Positions 17,806 to 26,238 of a stretch of 64,000 nt of DNA are shown piece after piece. The stretch comes from Marinobacter halodurans. GTDB lineage: Bacteria > Pseudomonadota > Gammaproteobacteria > Pseudomonadales > Oleiphilaceae. The notes under the pieces were generated by a model that was not told the DNA's origin, did no database searches, and was given only the letters and a program-made list of their open reading frames with translations. Position 1 is the stretch's first letter. The number at the start of each line of letters is the position of its first letter. The position numbers and the translations under genes are program-made. The stretch is from contig NZ_SJDL01000024.1 of assembly GCF_004327985.1 (NCBI RefSeq), positions 18,333-82,332 of the forward strand, in the 5' to 3' direction.

Positions 17806-18774
17806 ATGCCGTTTCCCACCCACCTGATCCTGGGCTTCCTGGGCGCGGGAAAGACCACCGCCATCCGTGACCTGCTGACCCGTAAACCAGCGGGCGAGAC
17901 CTGGGCCGTGCTGGTCAACGAGTTCGGCGAAGTCGGGATCGACGGCCAACTGCTGGCCGACACCGGCGCTTTCGTGCGGGAAGTGCCGGGCGGCTGCATG
18001 TGCTGTGTGGCCGGCCTGCCGATGCAGATGGGGCTCAATATGCTCATTCGCGAGGCCCGCCCCGACCGGCTGCTGATCGAACCCACCGGCCTGGGTCATC
18101 CGGCCCGCATCATCGAGACACTGCAGAACGAGTTCTATCAGGACGTCCTGAGTATCGGCGCCAGCATCGGCCTGGTGGATCCCCGTCGTCTGGACGAGCC
18201 CCGGGTCACGGGCAACGTGCATTTCCGGGACCAGGTGGCCGCCGCCGATGTGCTGGTCGCCAACAAGACCGACCTGTGCACACCGCAGCAGATCCGCGCG
18301 TTCTGGCAGTGGGCCGAAGCCCTGACGCCGGCCAAACAGCGCCTCGCCCAGACCCGGCAGGGCCGTTTGGAGCTTGCCTGGCTGGACGCCGCGCCCCAGG
18401 TGCCGCACTTCGAATCGCCGCACGCCCACGATCATCGCCATGAATCCTCCGGTGTGGTGGACGACGGGGCGGACAGCGCCTGGCAGATGCGGGAGAACCA
18501 CGGACAGGGCTATTTCAGCCTGGGCTGGCGCATGGCGGCCGACTATCGATTTGATGCGGATGCGGTGGTGACCTGGCTGACGGGAACGGGCTGTGCCCGC
18601 TACAAGGCCGTCCTCAACACGGTTGAGGGCTGGTTTGCCTTTAACGGCGGCGACGGGGCCATCAGCCGCTACCCGACAGCGCCAGCCGCGGACAACCGGC
18701 TGGAGTTGATTGCCGATACGCCGCTCGATGCGACCTGTCTGGAGTCGGGCCTGCGTGATACGGTGCGGGGCTGA
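17806..18774 (+). CDS. CobW/COG0523 GTPase, probable zinc metallochaperone
   Basis: 322 residues. Walker A GFLGAGKTT (10-18), the COG0523 metal motif CMCC at 64-67 (GGCMCC), Walker B-like 'LLIEPTGLGHP', NKTD for guanine, a histidine-rich stretch 'HAHDHRHE' near 200, and the C-terminal CobW_C domain. The family includes ZNG1-type zinc chaperones that load metalloenzymes during zinc shortage. The Zur box over its promoter supports this role over a cobalamin role. ATG 17806 is preferred to ATG 17794 since GAGG stands six bases upstream and the first ATG lies partly in the operator. Single-gene unit. Confidence 0.88.
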   Translation: MPFPTHLILGFLGAGKTTAIRDLLTRKPAGETWAVLVNEFGEVGIDGQLLADTGAFVREVPGGCMCCVAGLPMQMGLNMLIREARPDRLLIEPTGLGHPARIIETLQNEFYQDVLSIGASIGLVDPRRLDEPRVTGNVHFRDQVAAADVLVANKTDLCTPQQIRAFWQWAEALTPAKQRLAQTRQGRLELAWLDAAPQVPHFESPHAHDHRHESSGVVDDGADSAWQMRENHGQGYFSLGWRMAADYRFDADAVVTWLTGTGCARYKAVLNTVEGWFAFNGGDGAISRYPTAPAADNRLELIADTPLDATCLESGLRDTVRG

Positions 18775-18887
18775 GCCGTTCACCGACCGATACGTGCCGA
18801 TTTCTCACTGTAACGTTAAGAAATCGAACACTCTCTGGGGTTGTGCTATAAAAAGCGCATTAACTTTGTGCAATCTGCTGGTTTTCT

Positions 18888-19439
18888 ATGCATTTTCGTC
18901 GTTCAGCGCTGTTGTTGCTTTCGCTCAGTATCCTCATGCCGGGCCTGGCCTCCGCCGAGAGTCTCGCCATGGCAACTACCGACTATCCGCGCCCTGAGTC
19001 CTCCCACAGGTCGCTGGCGGTGGATCGGGTCGTGGTCCACAAGGCTCAGCGGCGTCTGGACCTGATGGTGGATGGCGAGGCCGTGAAAACCTTCCGCATT
19101 TCCCTGGGCGACAACCCCAGCGGTCACAAGCTGTTCGAGGGCGACGAGCGCACGCCCGAGGGCGACTATGTGCTGGATTGGCGCAATCCCGGCAGCCGCT
19201 TCTACAAATCCATTCACATTTCCTACCCCAACGCCCACGACCGGGAACTGGCTTCCGACTGGGGGCTGGACCCCGGCGGCGAGATCATGATCCATGGTCT
19301 GCCCAACGACGTCGGCGATATGGCGTTCGCTTTTTCGGGGCTGGACTGGACCGATGGCTGCATTGCCGTGAACAATGACGCCATGGACCAGATCTGGAAA
19401 CTGGTGCCCGATGGCACACCAATCCGTATTCTTCCCTGA
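18888..19439 (+). CDS. Periplasmic L,D-transpeptidase (YkuD fold)
   Basis: 183 residues. Signal peptide 1-23 (ends GLASA). YkuD catalytic domain from about residue 45 ('VDRVVVHKAQRRLDLMVDGEAVKTFRISLG') with the His motif 'IMIHGLPN' and the nucleophile region 'DWTDGCIAVNN'. The usual SHGC is TDGC here, as in the YafK-like branch, so the enzyme may cut or swap bonds to the peptidoglycan stem instead of making 3-3 crosslinks. A promoter-like TATAAA stands at 18847-18852. It is directly upstream of the OprI/Lpp lipoprotein, whose attachment to peptidoglycan is the classic substrate of this family. Confidence 0.88.
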   Translation: MHFRRSALLLLSLSILMPGLASAESLAMATTDYPRPESSHRSLAVDRVVVHKAQRRLDLMVDGEAVKTFRISLGDNPSGHKLFEGDERTPEGDYVLDWRNPGSRFYKSIHISYPNAHDRELASDWGLDPGGEIMIHGLPNDVGDMAFAFSGLDWTDGCIAVNNDAMDQIWKLVPDGTPIRILP

Positions 19440-19643
19440 CGCGTAACTTGACTTTACGGGTTACGAACCGGTAATTGGCGAACGTAATCGGTTGATCTAT
19501 AGTTCTCAATTCGTAAGGCAGTGTTCTACACTGTTCATGACGATTTGGGCGACAGTAGTCCAAACTGTGGAACAGACAAGGAATTGGTTCCAAAGACTTC
19601 TGCAGTCTAAGGAAGCTATAACCACCAATAAGGGGTAATGAGA

Positions 19644-19928
19644 ATGCGTAAGTTGACGATCGCAGGTTTTGCACTGGCCACCGCTCTGACTGCTGGCTGT
19701 GCCAGCACGGCCAACCAGGAAGCTATTGATGACGCAGCAGCAACTGCAAACTCTGCAGAGCAGACTGCCAGCAACGCGCTGAGCACTGCCAACTCTGCAC
19801 AGAGCCGCGCTAACGCTGCTTACGAGAAAGCCGAAGAAGCTATGTCTGCTGCCATGCAGGCGCAGAAGTCCGCTGAAGAAGCGAACGAGCGCGCCAAGCG
19901 TATGCTGCAGAAGTCGAGCATGAAGTAA
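19644..19928 (+). CDS. oprI: OprI/Lpp-type alanine-zipper murein lipoprotein
   Basis: 94 residues. Lipoprotein signal ending ALTAGC (C19), then an Ala/heptad-rich coiled coil ('AAATANSAEQTASNALSTANSAQSRANAAYEKAEEA') and a C-terminal lysine, as needed for covalent linkage to peptidoglycan. Expected as an abundant trimeric outer-membrane lipoprotein. ATG 19644 (MRKLTI) is favoured over ATG 19638 because AGGGG is eight bases from the former and only two from the latter. TTGACT (19448-19453) with GGTAAT 16 bases later is a candidate promoter, leaving a leader of about 160 bases. A strong terminator follows. Confidence 0.93.
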   Translation: MRKLTIAGFALATALTAGCASTANQEAIDDAAATANSAEQTASNALSTANSAQSRANAAYEKAEEAMSAAMQAQKSAEEANERAKRMLQKSSMK

Positions 19929-19945
19929 ATTGCTCTGACGACTGC

Positions 19946-19975
19946 AAAAAAGGCCGGTCTGACCGGCCTTTTTTG
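19946..19975. terminator. Bidirectional intrinsic terminator after oprI
   Basis: aaaaaaggccggtc-t-gaccggcctttttt: an 8-base-pair GC stem with a run of A on one side and T on the other, so it works for oprI and for the convergent slipin operon whose last gene ends at 19991. Confidence 0.95.
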
Positions 19976-19990
19976 TGCCTGACGGTTGGG

Positions 19991-20779
19991 TCAGTCCTGG
20001 TTGCCGTCCGGTTTCCGGGGCTCGTTGGCCGCCGGCTTGATGAAGCTTTTCATGATGTCCATGGGCAGCGGGAAGACGATGGTGGAGCTGTTGTTGTTGC
20101 TCATGTCGGCCAGCGTTTGCAGGTAGCGCAATTGCAGGGCAGCCGGATTGCGGGACATGACGTCCGCCGCTTCCACCAGCTTCTGTGAGGCCTGGAATTC
20201 GCCGTCCGCGTGGATGACCTTGGCCCGGCGTTCGCGCTCCGCTTCCGCCTGGCGGGCGATGGCACGGATCATGGATTCGTCCAGATCCACGTGCTTGATC
20301 TCCACATTGGCTACCTTGATACCCCACTCTTCGGTCTGGGCGTCGAGGATCTCCTGGATGTCAGCGTTGATCTTGTCCCGTTCGGACAACATCTCGTCAA
20401 GATCGTGCTTGCCCATCACCGAGCGCAGGGTGGTCTGCGACAGCTGGCTGGTCGCCGCACCGTAGTTTTCCACCCGGATAATGGCCTTCTCCGGATCCAC
20501 CACCCGGAAATAGAGCACCGCGTTGACCTTCACGGTGACGTTGTCCTTGGAAATGACATCCTGGCTGGGAACGTCCAGCGTGATCACCCGCAGGTCCACC
20601 CGGATCAGCTGTTGGATTCCGGGAATGACGATGATCAGGCCCGGTCCCTTGACCCCCTGGAAGCGGCCGAGGAAGAACACCACGCCGCGTTCGTACTCCG
20701 GCAGGATGCGAATGGCACTGCCGAGGATGATCAGCAGGATGACGAGAGGTGCAATGTACGGTATCAGGTTGCCCAGCAT
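19991..20779 (-). CDS. Slipin (SPFH/stomatin-like) membrane protein
   Basis: 262 residues. One N-terminal helix ('[16 protein letters not shown]'), then the SPFH/Band 7 domain ('[32 protein letters not shown]', '[25 protein letters not shown]') and a charged coiled coil ('[26 protein letters not shown]'). Slipins oligomerise at the inner membrane. It lies 28 bases downstream of the NfeD-type protease gene in the same direction; slipin and long NfeD proteins are a known functional pair in which the protease cuts the slipin C-terminal region. Confidence 0.92.
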   Translation of the reverse strand: MLGNLIPYIAPLVILLIILGSAIRILPEYERGVVFFLGRFQGVKGPGLIIVIPGIQQLIRVDLRVITLDVPSQDVISKDNVTVKVNAVLYFRVVDPEKAIIRVENYGAATSQLSQTTLRSVMGKHDLDEMLSERDKINADIQEILDAQTEEWGIKVANVEIKHVDLDESMIRAIARQAEAERERRAKVIHADGEFQASQKLVEAADVMSRNPAALQLRYLQTLADMSNNNSSTIVFPLPMDIMKSFIKPAANEPRKPDGNQD

Positions 20780-20807
20780 GTTGGTCCCTCCGGTTGGTTG
20801 TCCTGAT

Positions 20808-22253
20808 TCAGTGCGTCGATGGGGTGTCCGCCATGTCCTCCTGGCGGCTCACCCGCGCGGTCAGACCGTCGATGGCGTCCACCCGGACGGTCTGGCCCTG
20901 GTGAACCGCGACCGTACTGGTGGCGTTCCAGCGCTCGCCATTCAGCCGGACATGTCCCTTGTAGTGGTCGTCGTCGATGACGAACGTGTCCAGGGCAACG
21001 CCGCTTTCGCCCTGCATCTGCTCTGTACCACTGACCACGCGTCGTTTGCGCAGCCCGACAAAGCGGGTGACCGCCCAGAGCAGGAAGCCGCCGGCCACCG
21101 CCGCGGTACCGCCGATAATCGGTAGGGAAATGGCCTGGTGGGTGCCGTCCATCAGGATCACCGACCCCACGACGAAGGCCGCCAGCCCGCCCAGCCCCAA
21201 CACCCCGAAGCTGGGCATGAAGGCCTCCGCCACGATGAAGGCCAGCCCCAGCAGGATCAGGGCGAGTCCGGCGTAGTTCACCGACAGGACCTGGAAGGCG
21301 AACAGGGCGAGCACCAGGCAGATGGCGCCGATCACCCCCGGAAACAGGCTGCCCGGGTTGGCCAGTTCGAAGATCAGTCCGTAGAAGCCGATGATCATCA
21401 GGAAATAGGCGACGTTGGGATCGGTCAGGACAGACAGGAGTTCGGTGCGCCAGCCCGGATTGACCCGCTCGACGGTCAGGTTGGCGGTATGCAGGACCCG
21501 CTCGCCGCTGTCCATGATGACCGTACGGCCGTCGATCTGTTGCAGCAGGTCGGGAATGTCCTTCGCCACCACATCCACCACATTCTGCTCCAGCGCCGCA
21601 TTGGCATTGAGGTTGACCGCTTCACGGACCGCCCGTTCGGCCCAGTCCGCGTTGCGGCCATAGCGTTCCGCCAGGCCCCGGATGTAGGCCACGGCGTCTT
21701 CCAGGATCTTGTGCTCCATGGCGCTGCCGCCCTTGCCGGACTGCTTCGATGAGGCATCGCCATCGCCGGAGGGGGACGGCTTGTCCGGCGAAGGCGTCTG
21801 GTCCGGTTGACCCGGCAGGCCGCCCATCTGGACCGGTGTGGCCGAACCCAGGTGGGTGGCGGGTGCCATGGCGGCGATCTGGCTGCCATAGAGGATATAG
21901 GTGCCGGCACTGGCGGCACGGGCGCCGGATGGCGAGACGTAGGTGGCGACCGGTACCGGGGAGGCCAGGATGGCCTTGATGATGCTGCGCATGGAGGACA
22001 TCAGGCCGCCGGGGGTGTCCATGGCGATGATGACCAACTGGACCTGATCGTCAGCCGCCTGCTGCAACCCCTGCAGCAGATAGTCCATGGTCGCCGGGCT
22101 GATGGCGCCATCGACGGTCAACAGCCGGGCGGTCCCGGTGGGGGCGTCCGTGTCCTGTGCTGCACTGTGTCCGGCGAGCATCAGGAGGGTACCGATGCCG
22201 AGCATCCATGCGATGACGCTGTGCCTGATACGCTGACTGCAGATCATGGCCAT
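20808..22253 (-). CDS. NfeD1b-type membrane serine protease with C-terminal OB domain
   Basis: 481 residues. Signal-like N-terminus, a ClpP-class protease domain with '[13 protein letters not shown]' (oxyanion region) and '[12 protein letters not shown]' (Ser nucleophile in the ASAGTY turn), and a candidate Lys in '[22 protein letters not shown]'. Four to five helices follow, then the NfeD OB-fold ('[10 protein letters not shown]', '[12 protein letters not shown]'). Expected in the inner membrane with the protease domain outside. An insertion rich in Pro/Ser/Gly/Asp (about residues 140-170) breaks the protease domain. ATG 22253 has GGAG four bases upstream. First gene of the nfeD-slipin pair. 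Confidence 0.9.
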   Translation of the reverse strand: MAMICSQRIRHSVIAWMLGIGTLLMLAGHSAAQDTDAPTGTARLLTVDGAISPATMDYLLQGLQQAADDQVQLVIIAMDTPGGLMSSMRSIIKAILASPVPVATYVSPSGARAASAGTYILYGSQIAAMAPATHLGSATPVQMGGLPGQPDQTPSPDKPSPSGDGDASSKQSGKGGSAMEHKILEDAVAYIRGLAERYGRNADWAERAVREAVNLNANAALEQNVVDVVAKDIPDLLQQIDGRTVIMDSGERVLHTANLTVERVNPGWRTELLSVLTDPNVAYFLMIIGFYGLIFELANPGSLFPGVIGAICLVLALFAFQVLSVNYAGLALILLGLAFIVAEAFMPSFGVLGLGGLAAFVVGSVILMDGTHQAISLPIIGGTAAVAGGFLLWAVTRFVGLRKRRVVSGTEQMQGESGVALDTFVIDDDHYKGHVRLNGERWNATSTVAVHQGQTVRVDAIDGLTARVSRQEDMADTPSTH

Positions 22254-22361
22254 AGGTCTCCGTTCGCTGCACTCGGGCGGAGTTCCATGATCCCCGCCTG
22301 TTTCTTAGGATCCGTCTACAGAGTATACGTTCCCTTTGGCCCCGGGTCTCACTGCCGTTGT

Positions 22362-23114
22362 TCAGACCATTCGGGCAAGCAGCGAGGCGGGTACCCGTTT
22401 CATGATGAACCCAATGACCGTCCAGGGCCAACCCGGCACGTAGGCTTCGGCCTTCCCGGATTCGATGGCCTTGACCATCGCGCGGCATCCGGTCGCGGCA
22501 TCGACCACAAAGGGTTTGTGCTTGATGCCGGCATTGATGGCGGTGCTGATGTAGCCGGGGAACAGGGTGGTGATACGGATGGGGGAGCGGGACTTGGCGA
22601 GCTCCAGCCGCAGTCCTTCGGCGAGGGCGGCGACGCCCGCCTTGGTGGCGCCGTAGGTGGTTACGTTGCCGGGCATGCCGCGCACGGCCGAAACCGAGGA
22701 CACGATCACCAGTTGGCCCCCGTTCTGGGCCCGCAGGATCGCCATGCCGGCTTCCATCTGCGCCAGGGCGGCGACGAAGTTGGTTTCGGCGGTTTCCCGG
22801 TTGGCTTCGAAATGCCCCGTTCCCAGTGGCTGACCCTTGCCAATGCCGGCATTGACGATGATGCGGTCCAGCCGGCCCAGATCCTGGTGAAAGGCGTTGA
22901 AGACGTCGAAGACCTGGTCGTGCCGGTTCACGTCGAGGGGGCGGATGTGGATGCGGATATTGGGTTGCCGGCGCTGGATGTCGGCTTTCAGCGCTTCCAG
23001 GCGCTCGGTGCGGCGGGCGCACAGGGCCAGGTCGTAGCCCCGTTCGGCAAACTCCCGGGCCATGCCCTCGCCCAGGCCGGAACTGGCGCCGGTGATGAGT
23101 ACCGCTTTAGCCAT
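22362..23114 (-). CDS. Short-chain dehydrogenase/reductase
   Basis: 250 residues. Classical SDR: nucleotide-binding TGASSGLG near the N-terminus, NAG in 'IIVNAGIGKG', catalytic Ser in 'VIVSSVSAVRG' and YGATK (YxxxK). The C-terminal tail 'WPWTVIGFIMKRVPASLLARMV' is hydrophobic and may touch the membrane. Substrate unknown; NAD(P)-dependent reduction of a carbonyl is the family activity. It has its own AAGGA ribosome site. Confidence 0.9.
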   Translation of the reverse strand: MAKAVLITGASSGLGEGMAREFAERGYDLALCARRTERLEALKADIQRRQPNIRIHIRPLDVNRHDQVFDVFNAFHQDLGRLDRIIVNAGIGKGQPLGTGHFEANRETAETNFVAALAQMEAGMAILRAQNGGQLVIVSSVSAVRGMPGNVTTYGATKAGVAALAEGLRLELAKSRSPIRITTLFPGYISTAINAGIKHKPFVVDAATGCRAMVKAIESGKAEAYVPGWPWTVIGFIMKRVPASLLARMV

Positions 23115-23174
23115 GGTGGTGTCCTTGTTGTTATTGGTGGCTGCGCTGGCGCGGGCCGGAACCCGCGCGAATTA

Positions 23175-24134
23175 TTACAGGGAGGGCTTGGAATCGGGCT
23201 CCTTGTCGTGGATCTGGGCCATCTGCCGGACCTGTTCGCCCACCAGGCGGGGAACGCCGTCCGCCTGGTCCACCGCCAGTTCGACGGCGTGACGCTGGAA
23301 CTCGATGCCGGGGTGGGCGTCGAGCAGCTTGTCCATCTTCTGCATCACGTCCTGCCACAGCTGGTCCTTGGTGGCCTTGTCCAGCTCCTCTTTGGGGCGA
23401 TGGATCTCCAGCCAGACCTCATTACCGCTCATGCCCACCTTGACCGGCTGCCTGACGAACTGCACCGGCGTACCCTTGGGTACTTCGAACACCAGTTGGG
23501 AAATGTCGTCGTTGTACATGCGGATGCAGCCGTGGCTGACCTGCATGCCGATGCCGAACTTCTTGTTGGTGCCGTGGATCAGGTAGCCGTCCGCGCTCAG
23601 CTTGAGGGCATAGGGGCCAAGCGGGTTTTCCGGTCCGGGCGGAATCATCCGGGGCAGCGTTTCACCTTTCTCCTGGTATTCCTGGCGCACGCTGGTGGGC
23701 GGGTACCAGGCCGGCGACTCCAGGCGCATGGTGACCTTGGCTTTGGTCAGCGGCGACGGATTCTGCTCGGTGCCCACGCCCACCGGAAAGGTCTGCACGC
23801 CGTTGCCGGTATAGTAGTAGAGACGGAACTCCGCCAGGTTGATCACGATCCCCTTGCGCGGGGCGTCCGGCAGGATGTGCTGTTCCGGCAGGGTAATCTG
23901 CGTGCCGTCGCCGGGCAGCCAGGGGTCGACACCCGGGTTGGCATGGACCAGCTCCAGGTAGCCGATGCTGTTGCGGGTACCGATATCCGCAAACGTGTCT
24001 TCATAGCGGGTCTTCATGGTTGCCATGTGCCCGATCAGGTCGCCCTTGATCGGCATCACCGGTTGCCCGGCCAGTGCAGCCTGAGTGGAGAAAAGCAGGC
24101 AGGCTGCCATCAGGCCCCGTCTGAAACATGTCAT
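23175..24134 (-). CDS. L,D-transpeptidase of ErfK/YbiS type
   Basis: 319 residues. Signal peptide (ends AALAG), then a LysM-like stretch ('YLELVHANPGVDPWLPGDGTQITLP'), the YkuD domain ('KGIVINLAEFRLYYYTGNGVQTFPVGVG') with 'LIHGTNKKFGIGMQVSHGCIRM', so the full SHGC nucleophile motif is intact. A charged C-terminal extension follows. The ErfK/YbiS group links Lpp to peptidoglycan; an OprI/Lpp gene is 3.5 kb away, which fits. Periplasmic. Confidence 0.92.
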   Translation of the reverse strand: MTCFRRGLMAACLLFSTQAALAGQPVMPIKGDLIGHMATMKTRYEDTFADIGTRNSIGYLELVHANPGVDPWLPGDGTQITLPEQHILPDAPRKGIVINLAEFRLYYYTGNGVQTFPVGVGTEQNPSPLTKAKVTMRLESPAWYPPTSVRQEYQEKGETLPRMIPPGPENPLGPYALKLSADGYLIHGTNKKFGIGMQVSHGCIRMYNDDISQLVFEVPKGTPVQFVRQPVKVGMSGNEVWLEIHRPKEELDKATKDQLWQDVMQKMDKLLDAHPGIEFQRHAVELAVDQADGVPRLVGEQVRQMAQIHDKEPDSKPSL

Positions 24135-24178
24135 TACTGAAATCCTTGGGACAGGTGTTCCGTCACTTCGTTGAACCG

Positions 24179-24206
24179 CAGGTCGGCAGGCATGCCGGCC
24201 GACCTG
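24179..24206. terminator. Palindromic hairpin between the Mn-exporter gene and the L,D-transpeptidase gene
   Basis: caggtcggc (24179-24187) pairs with gccgacctg (24198-24206), and the ten bases between contain ggcatgcc, so the whole is nearly one long palindrome. On the forward strand it is followed by tttactttat. Its place after the exporter stop (24313) fits a 3'-end hairpin. The remaining 24207-24312 bases show nothing. Confidence 0.45.
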
Positions 24207-24312
24207 TTTACTTTATAGGCACCTTTTGGAAGAGCCCATTATTCCACAGAGCGCGGCGCGTTTCTTCTCCCGCACCGCCGGATTACGGCAAAAACGCATG
24301 ACGAATCAGTAA

Positions 24313-24897
24313 TCAGCCGGCCGTCAGGTTGATGCCGCTGAGGGCGCCCACCAGCGTCACGACGCCAAGCATGATAAACAGGCCGCAGGCAAACAGGCGG
24401 GCCGTTGCCAGTGGCATGCGGTCCATCAGCCATTGGCCGGCCAGGATGACCGGGACATTGGCCAGCAACATGCCAACCGTGGTGCCCAGGACCACCATCA
24501 GGGTGTCGTCGAAGCGGGCGGCAAGCACCACGGTCGCGATCTGTGTCTTGTCGCCGATTTCCGCCAGGAAAAACATGATCAGGGTAGCGAAGAAGGCGCC
24601 GAAGCGCAGCAGTCCCGCGTCCTCGCTGTCGTCCTTGTCAGGGATCAGCAGCCACAGCGCGATGGCGATGAAGCTGGTCGCCACAATCCAGGGCAGCCAG
24701 CTGGTCGGGATCAGCTTGGCTATCCAGGCGCCGAGCAGGGCCGACAGGGCGTGGTTGAGCAGTGTGGAAAACAGGATGCCCAGGATGATCGGCGTGCGTT
24801 TGCTGAAACGGCAGATCAGGAACAGGGACAGTAACTGGGTCTTGTCGCCGATTTCCGCGATGGCAACGGCGAAGGTCGAGGATAGGAACGCGTCCAT
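24313..24897 (-). CDS. GDT1/TMEM165 (UPF0016) family manganese exporter, MneA-like
   Basis: 194 residues, six helices in two repeats. Each repeat has the signature E-x-G-D-K-T ('AIAEIGDKTQLLSL' and 'FLAEIGDKTQIATV'), the cation site of the family. Members export Mn2+ (and may exchange Ca2+) at the inner membrane. The Mn-sensing yybP-ykoY leader directly upstream supports Mn2+ as the cation. ATG 24897 has GGAG five bases before it. Monocistronic. Confidence 0.92.
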   Translation of the reverse strand: MDAFLSSTFAVAIAEIGDKTQLLSLFLICRFSKRTPIILGILFSTLLNHALSALLGAWIAKLIPTSWLPWIVATSFIAIALWLLIPDKDDSEDAGLLRFGAFFATLIMFFLAEIGDKTQIATVVLAARFDDTLMVVLGTTVGMLLANVPVILAGQWLMDRMPLATARLFACGLFIMLGVVTLVGALSGINLTAG

Positions 24898-24964
24898 TGA
24901 GTCTCCATGCAGGGGCGGATTTACGATGACACAGGGACAACCCGGCCTTCCGCCCCAACGGCAG

Positions 24965-25110
24965 ACCGCGTTATCCCAGGTCTCGTCAATCCCTTTGCAG
25001 GTGGGACGTGGCAGCCATGAGGATGTGCCTCAAGTTTGTTGACCGCCACCCGGAAGGCCATCGCCCTTTGTGTGAAAGAGATGCCCTTCGCGGAGACTAC
25101 TCCCCCGGAG
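24965..25110 (-). ncRNA. yybP-ykoY manganese riboswitch
   Basis: On the reverse strand the leader of the exporter gene begins CCGGGGGAGTAGTCTCCG (25107-25090), the conserved 5' GGGGAGUAG of yybP-ykoY, continues with GGCGGTCAACAAACTTG and CATGGCTGCCACGTC, and closes with CCTGCAAAGG..GACGAGACC near 24980-25000. These blocks are in the order and spacing of gammaproteobacterial Mn2+ riboswitches. About 70 bases separate it from the start codon, room for an expression platform. Recognised by eye, without a covariance search. Confidence 0.85.
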
Positions 25111-25192
25111 ATGCGCGAAGTTTACAGAACTCCCCGGGCCGGCACAACTTGACCTGCTGCCATTCGGTCAGGCGCAGGCGTTGTCGAGAAAT

Positions 25193-25215
25193 CAAATGCG
25201 ATCAATTGGCATTTG
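25193..25215. promoter_or_regulatory. Possible Fur operator before the ferric reductase gene
   Basis: caaatgc (25193-25199) and gcatttg (25209-25215) are exact complements around gatcaattg, in an AT-rich stretch between two divergent metal genes. Outer bases resemble pseudomonad Fur sites (GCAAATG..CATTTGC) but the spacing is four bases longer than the 19-bp consensus. Suggested by the iron role of the downstream gene; unproven. Confidence 0.35.
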
Positions 25216-25307
25216 CGATTGAAGGGGGTGCCCGGTAAACTGCGGCCCATCCTGGCCAGCCCGTTCCCCGACCGGCTGGCGCTCATGCCCGCGGGAGCCG
25301 TTGCACA

Positions 25308-26069
25308 ATGTCCCTGGCACAGCATATTGCCCGGAGTCACTTCTACGCCCTTTCGGCCGAGATCAATCCGGCGCTGGCCGGCGACCAGGTGCCGCCGCCT
25401 GGCCGGTGCCTGTGTGTACAGGACGATAATCGGGCCGTCCTGCAGACCCTCTACGCCAATCTCAGCGAAAGTTATCCGGAAGCCGGCATGCCCTACTGGT
25501 CGGTGCGCACCTGGGGGCTAATGGTGTGGCAGCCGATCATCCTGACGGTGATCGGCGTGCATGGCGCTGGGGTCCTCCCGCCGCTGGGGGCGCTGCGCCA
25601 GAACGTGGGCGAGCTGATGGTGTCGGGCTACAGCCTGCCGGAGGACGGCTGGGAGCATGGCCCGGAAGCGCAACTGCTCCAGCGTGGCGGACAGTCGCTG
25701 CGGGCACTGTGCGACAGCCTGCTGGCGGAACTGCGGGCGATCACCCCGATCAAGCCGCTCAACGCCCTGCGGCTGGTGGCGGACAGCCTGCTGAGTGCCA
25801 TCGCCAGGCTGGATCGGATTCGCCCCGAACTGGCCCGGTCCCGGCGGCTGGAGTTGGCCCGGACCTGGTTGCAGGCGATGGGGCTGGAAGGTCAAAGTTC
25901 GCTGATGCCGCTGCCCCTGCCGGACGGCCGCACGACACTGGTGCTGGACCGAAAGGGTTGCTGCATGCATTACCGCCGCCACGACGGCGAGCTGTGTGCC
26001 ACCTGTCCCAAGCTGAAGGGCGAGGAACGGCTCGCCCGCCTGCGACAAGAGCTGATGAACGACGCTTGA
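25308..26069 (+). CDS. Siderophore ferric-iron reductase, FhuF-like
   Basis: 253 residues. The C-terminus carries the FhuF-type [2Fe-2S] motif CC-x10-C-x2-C ('RKGCCMHYRRHDGELCATCPK'). The body matches the siderophore ferric iron reductase family in layout ('YWSVRTWGLMVWQPIILTVIGVHG'). It would reduce ferric siderophore in the cytoplasm to free Fe2+. A Fur-like dyad lies about 95 bases upstream. The gene is followed at once by the stump of an ABC ATPase gene, which suggests that it once headed a ferric-siderophore ABC operon here. Confidence 0.85.
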   Translation: MSLAQHIARSHFYALSAEINPALAGDQVPPPGRCLCVQDDNRAVLQTLYANLSESYPEAGMPYWSVRTWGLMVWQPIILTVIGVHGAGVLPPLGALRQNVGELMVSGYSLPEDGWEHGPEAQLLQRGGQSLRALCDSLLAELRAITPIKPLNALRLVADSLLSAIARLDRIRPELARSRRLELARTWLQAMGLEGQSSLMPLPLPDGRTTLVLDRKGCCMHYRRHDGELCATCPKLKGEERLARLRQELMNDA

Positions 26070-26223
26070 ACTGAACGGCATACGCGTGCACCGGGACGGT
26101 CGGGACATCCTGGCGTTGCCGGAGCTGTCGATTTCCGGGCACGAATTCACGGTGATCCTCGGCCACGACGGCTCGGGCAAGTCGACGTTGATGAACCCGC
26201 TGGCGCGGCGGCGAGGGCGTTGA
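26059..26223 (+). pseudogene. Remnant of an iron-siderophore ABC ATPase gene (FecE/FhuC-like)
   Basis: In the frame starting at 26059 (overlapping the reductase stop) the DNA reads 'TTLELNGIRVHRDGRD' and 'LSISGHEFTVILGHDGSGKS', then 'TLMNPLARRRGR' and a stop at 26221-26223. This is the N-terminal strand and Walker A (GHDGSGKST) of an ABC ATPase, cut off about 10 residues after the P-loop; signature and Walker B are absent in all frames downstream, where the MFS gene ends on the other strand at 26239. No start codon of ATG/GTG type stands at the usual place. A deletion has removed the rest. Confidence 0.75.
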
Positions 26224-26238
26224 GCGTCACGCCGGGCG

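Noticed and set aside
21807..24140. A 777-codon forward frame over the NfeD, SDR and L,D-transpeptidase genes
   Set aside because: It crosses three well-identified reverse genes and their spacers and has no recognisable domain.
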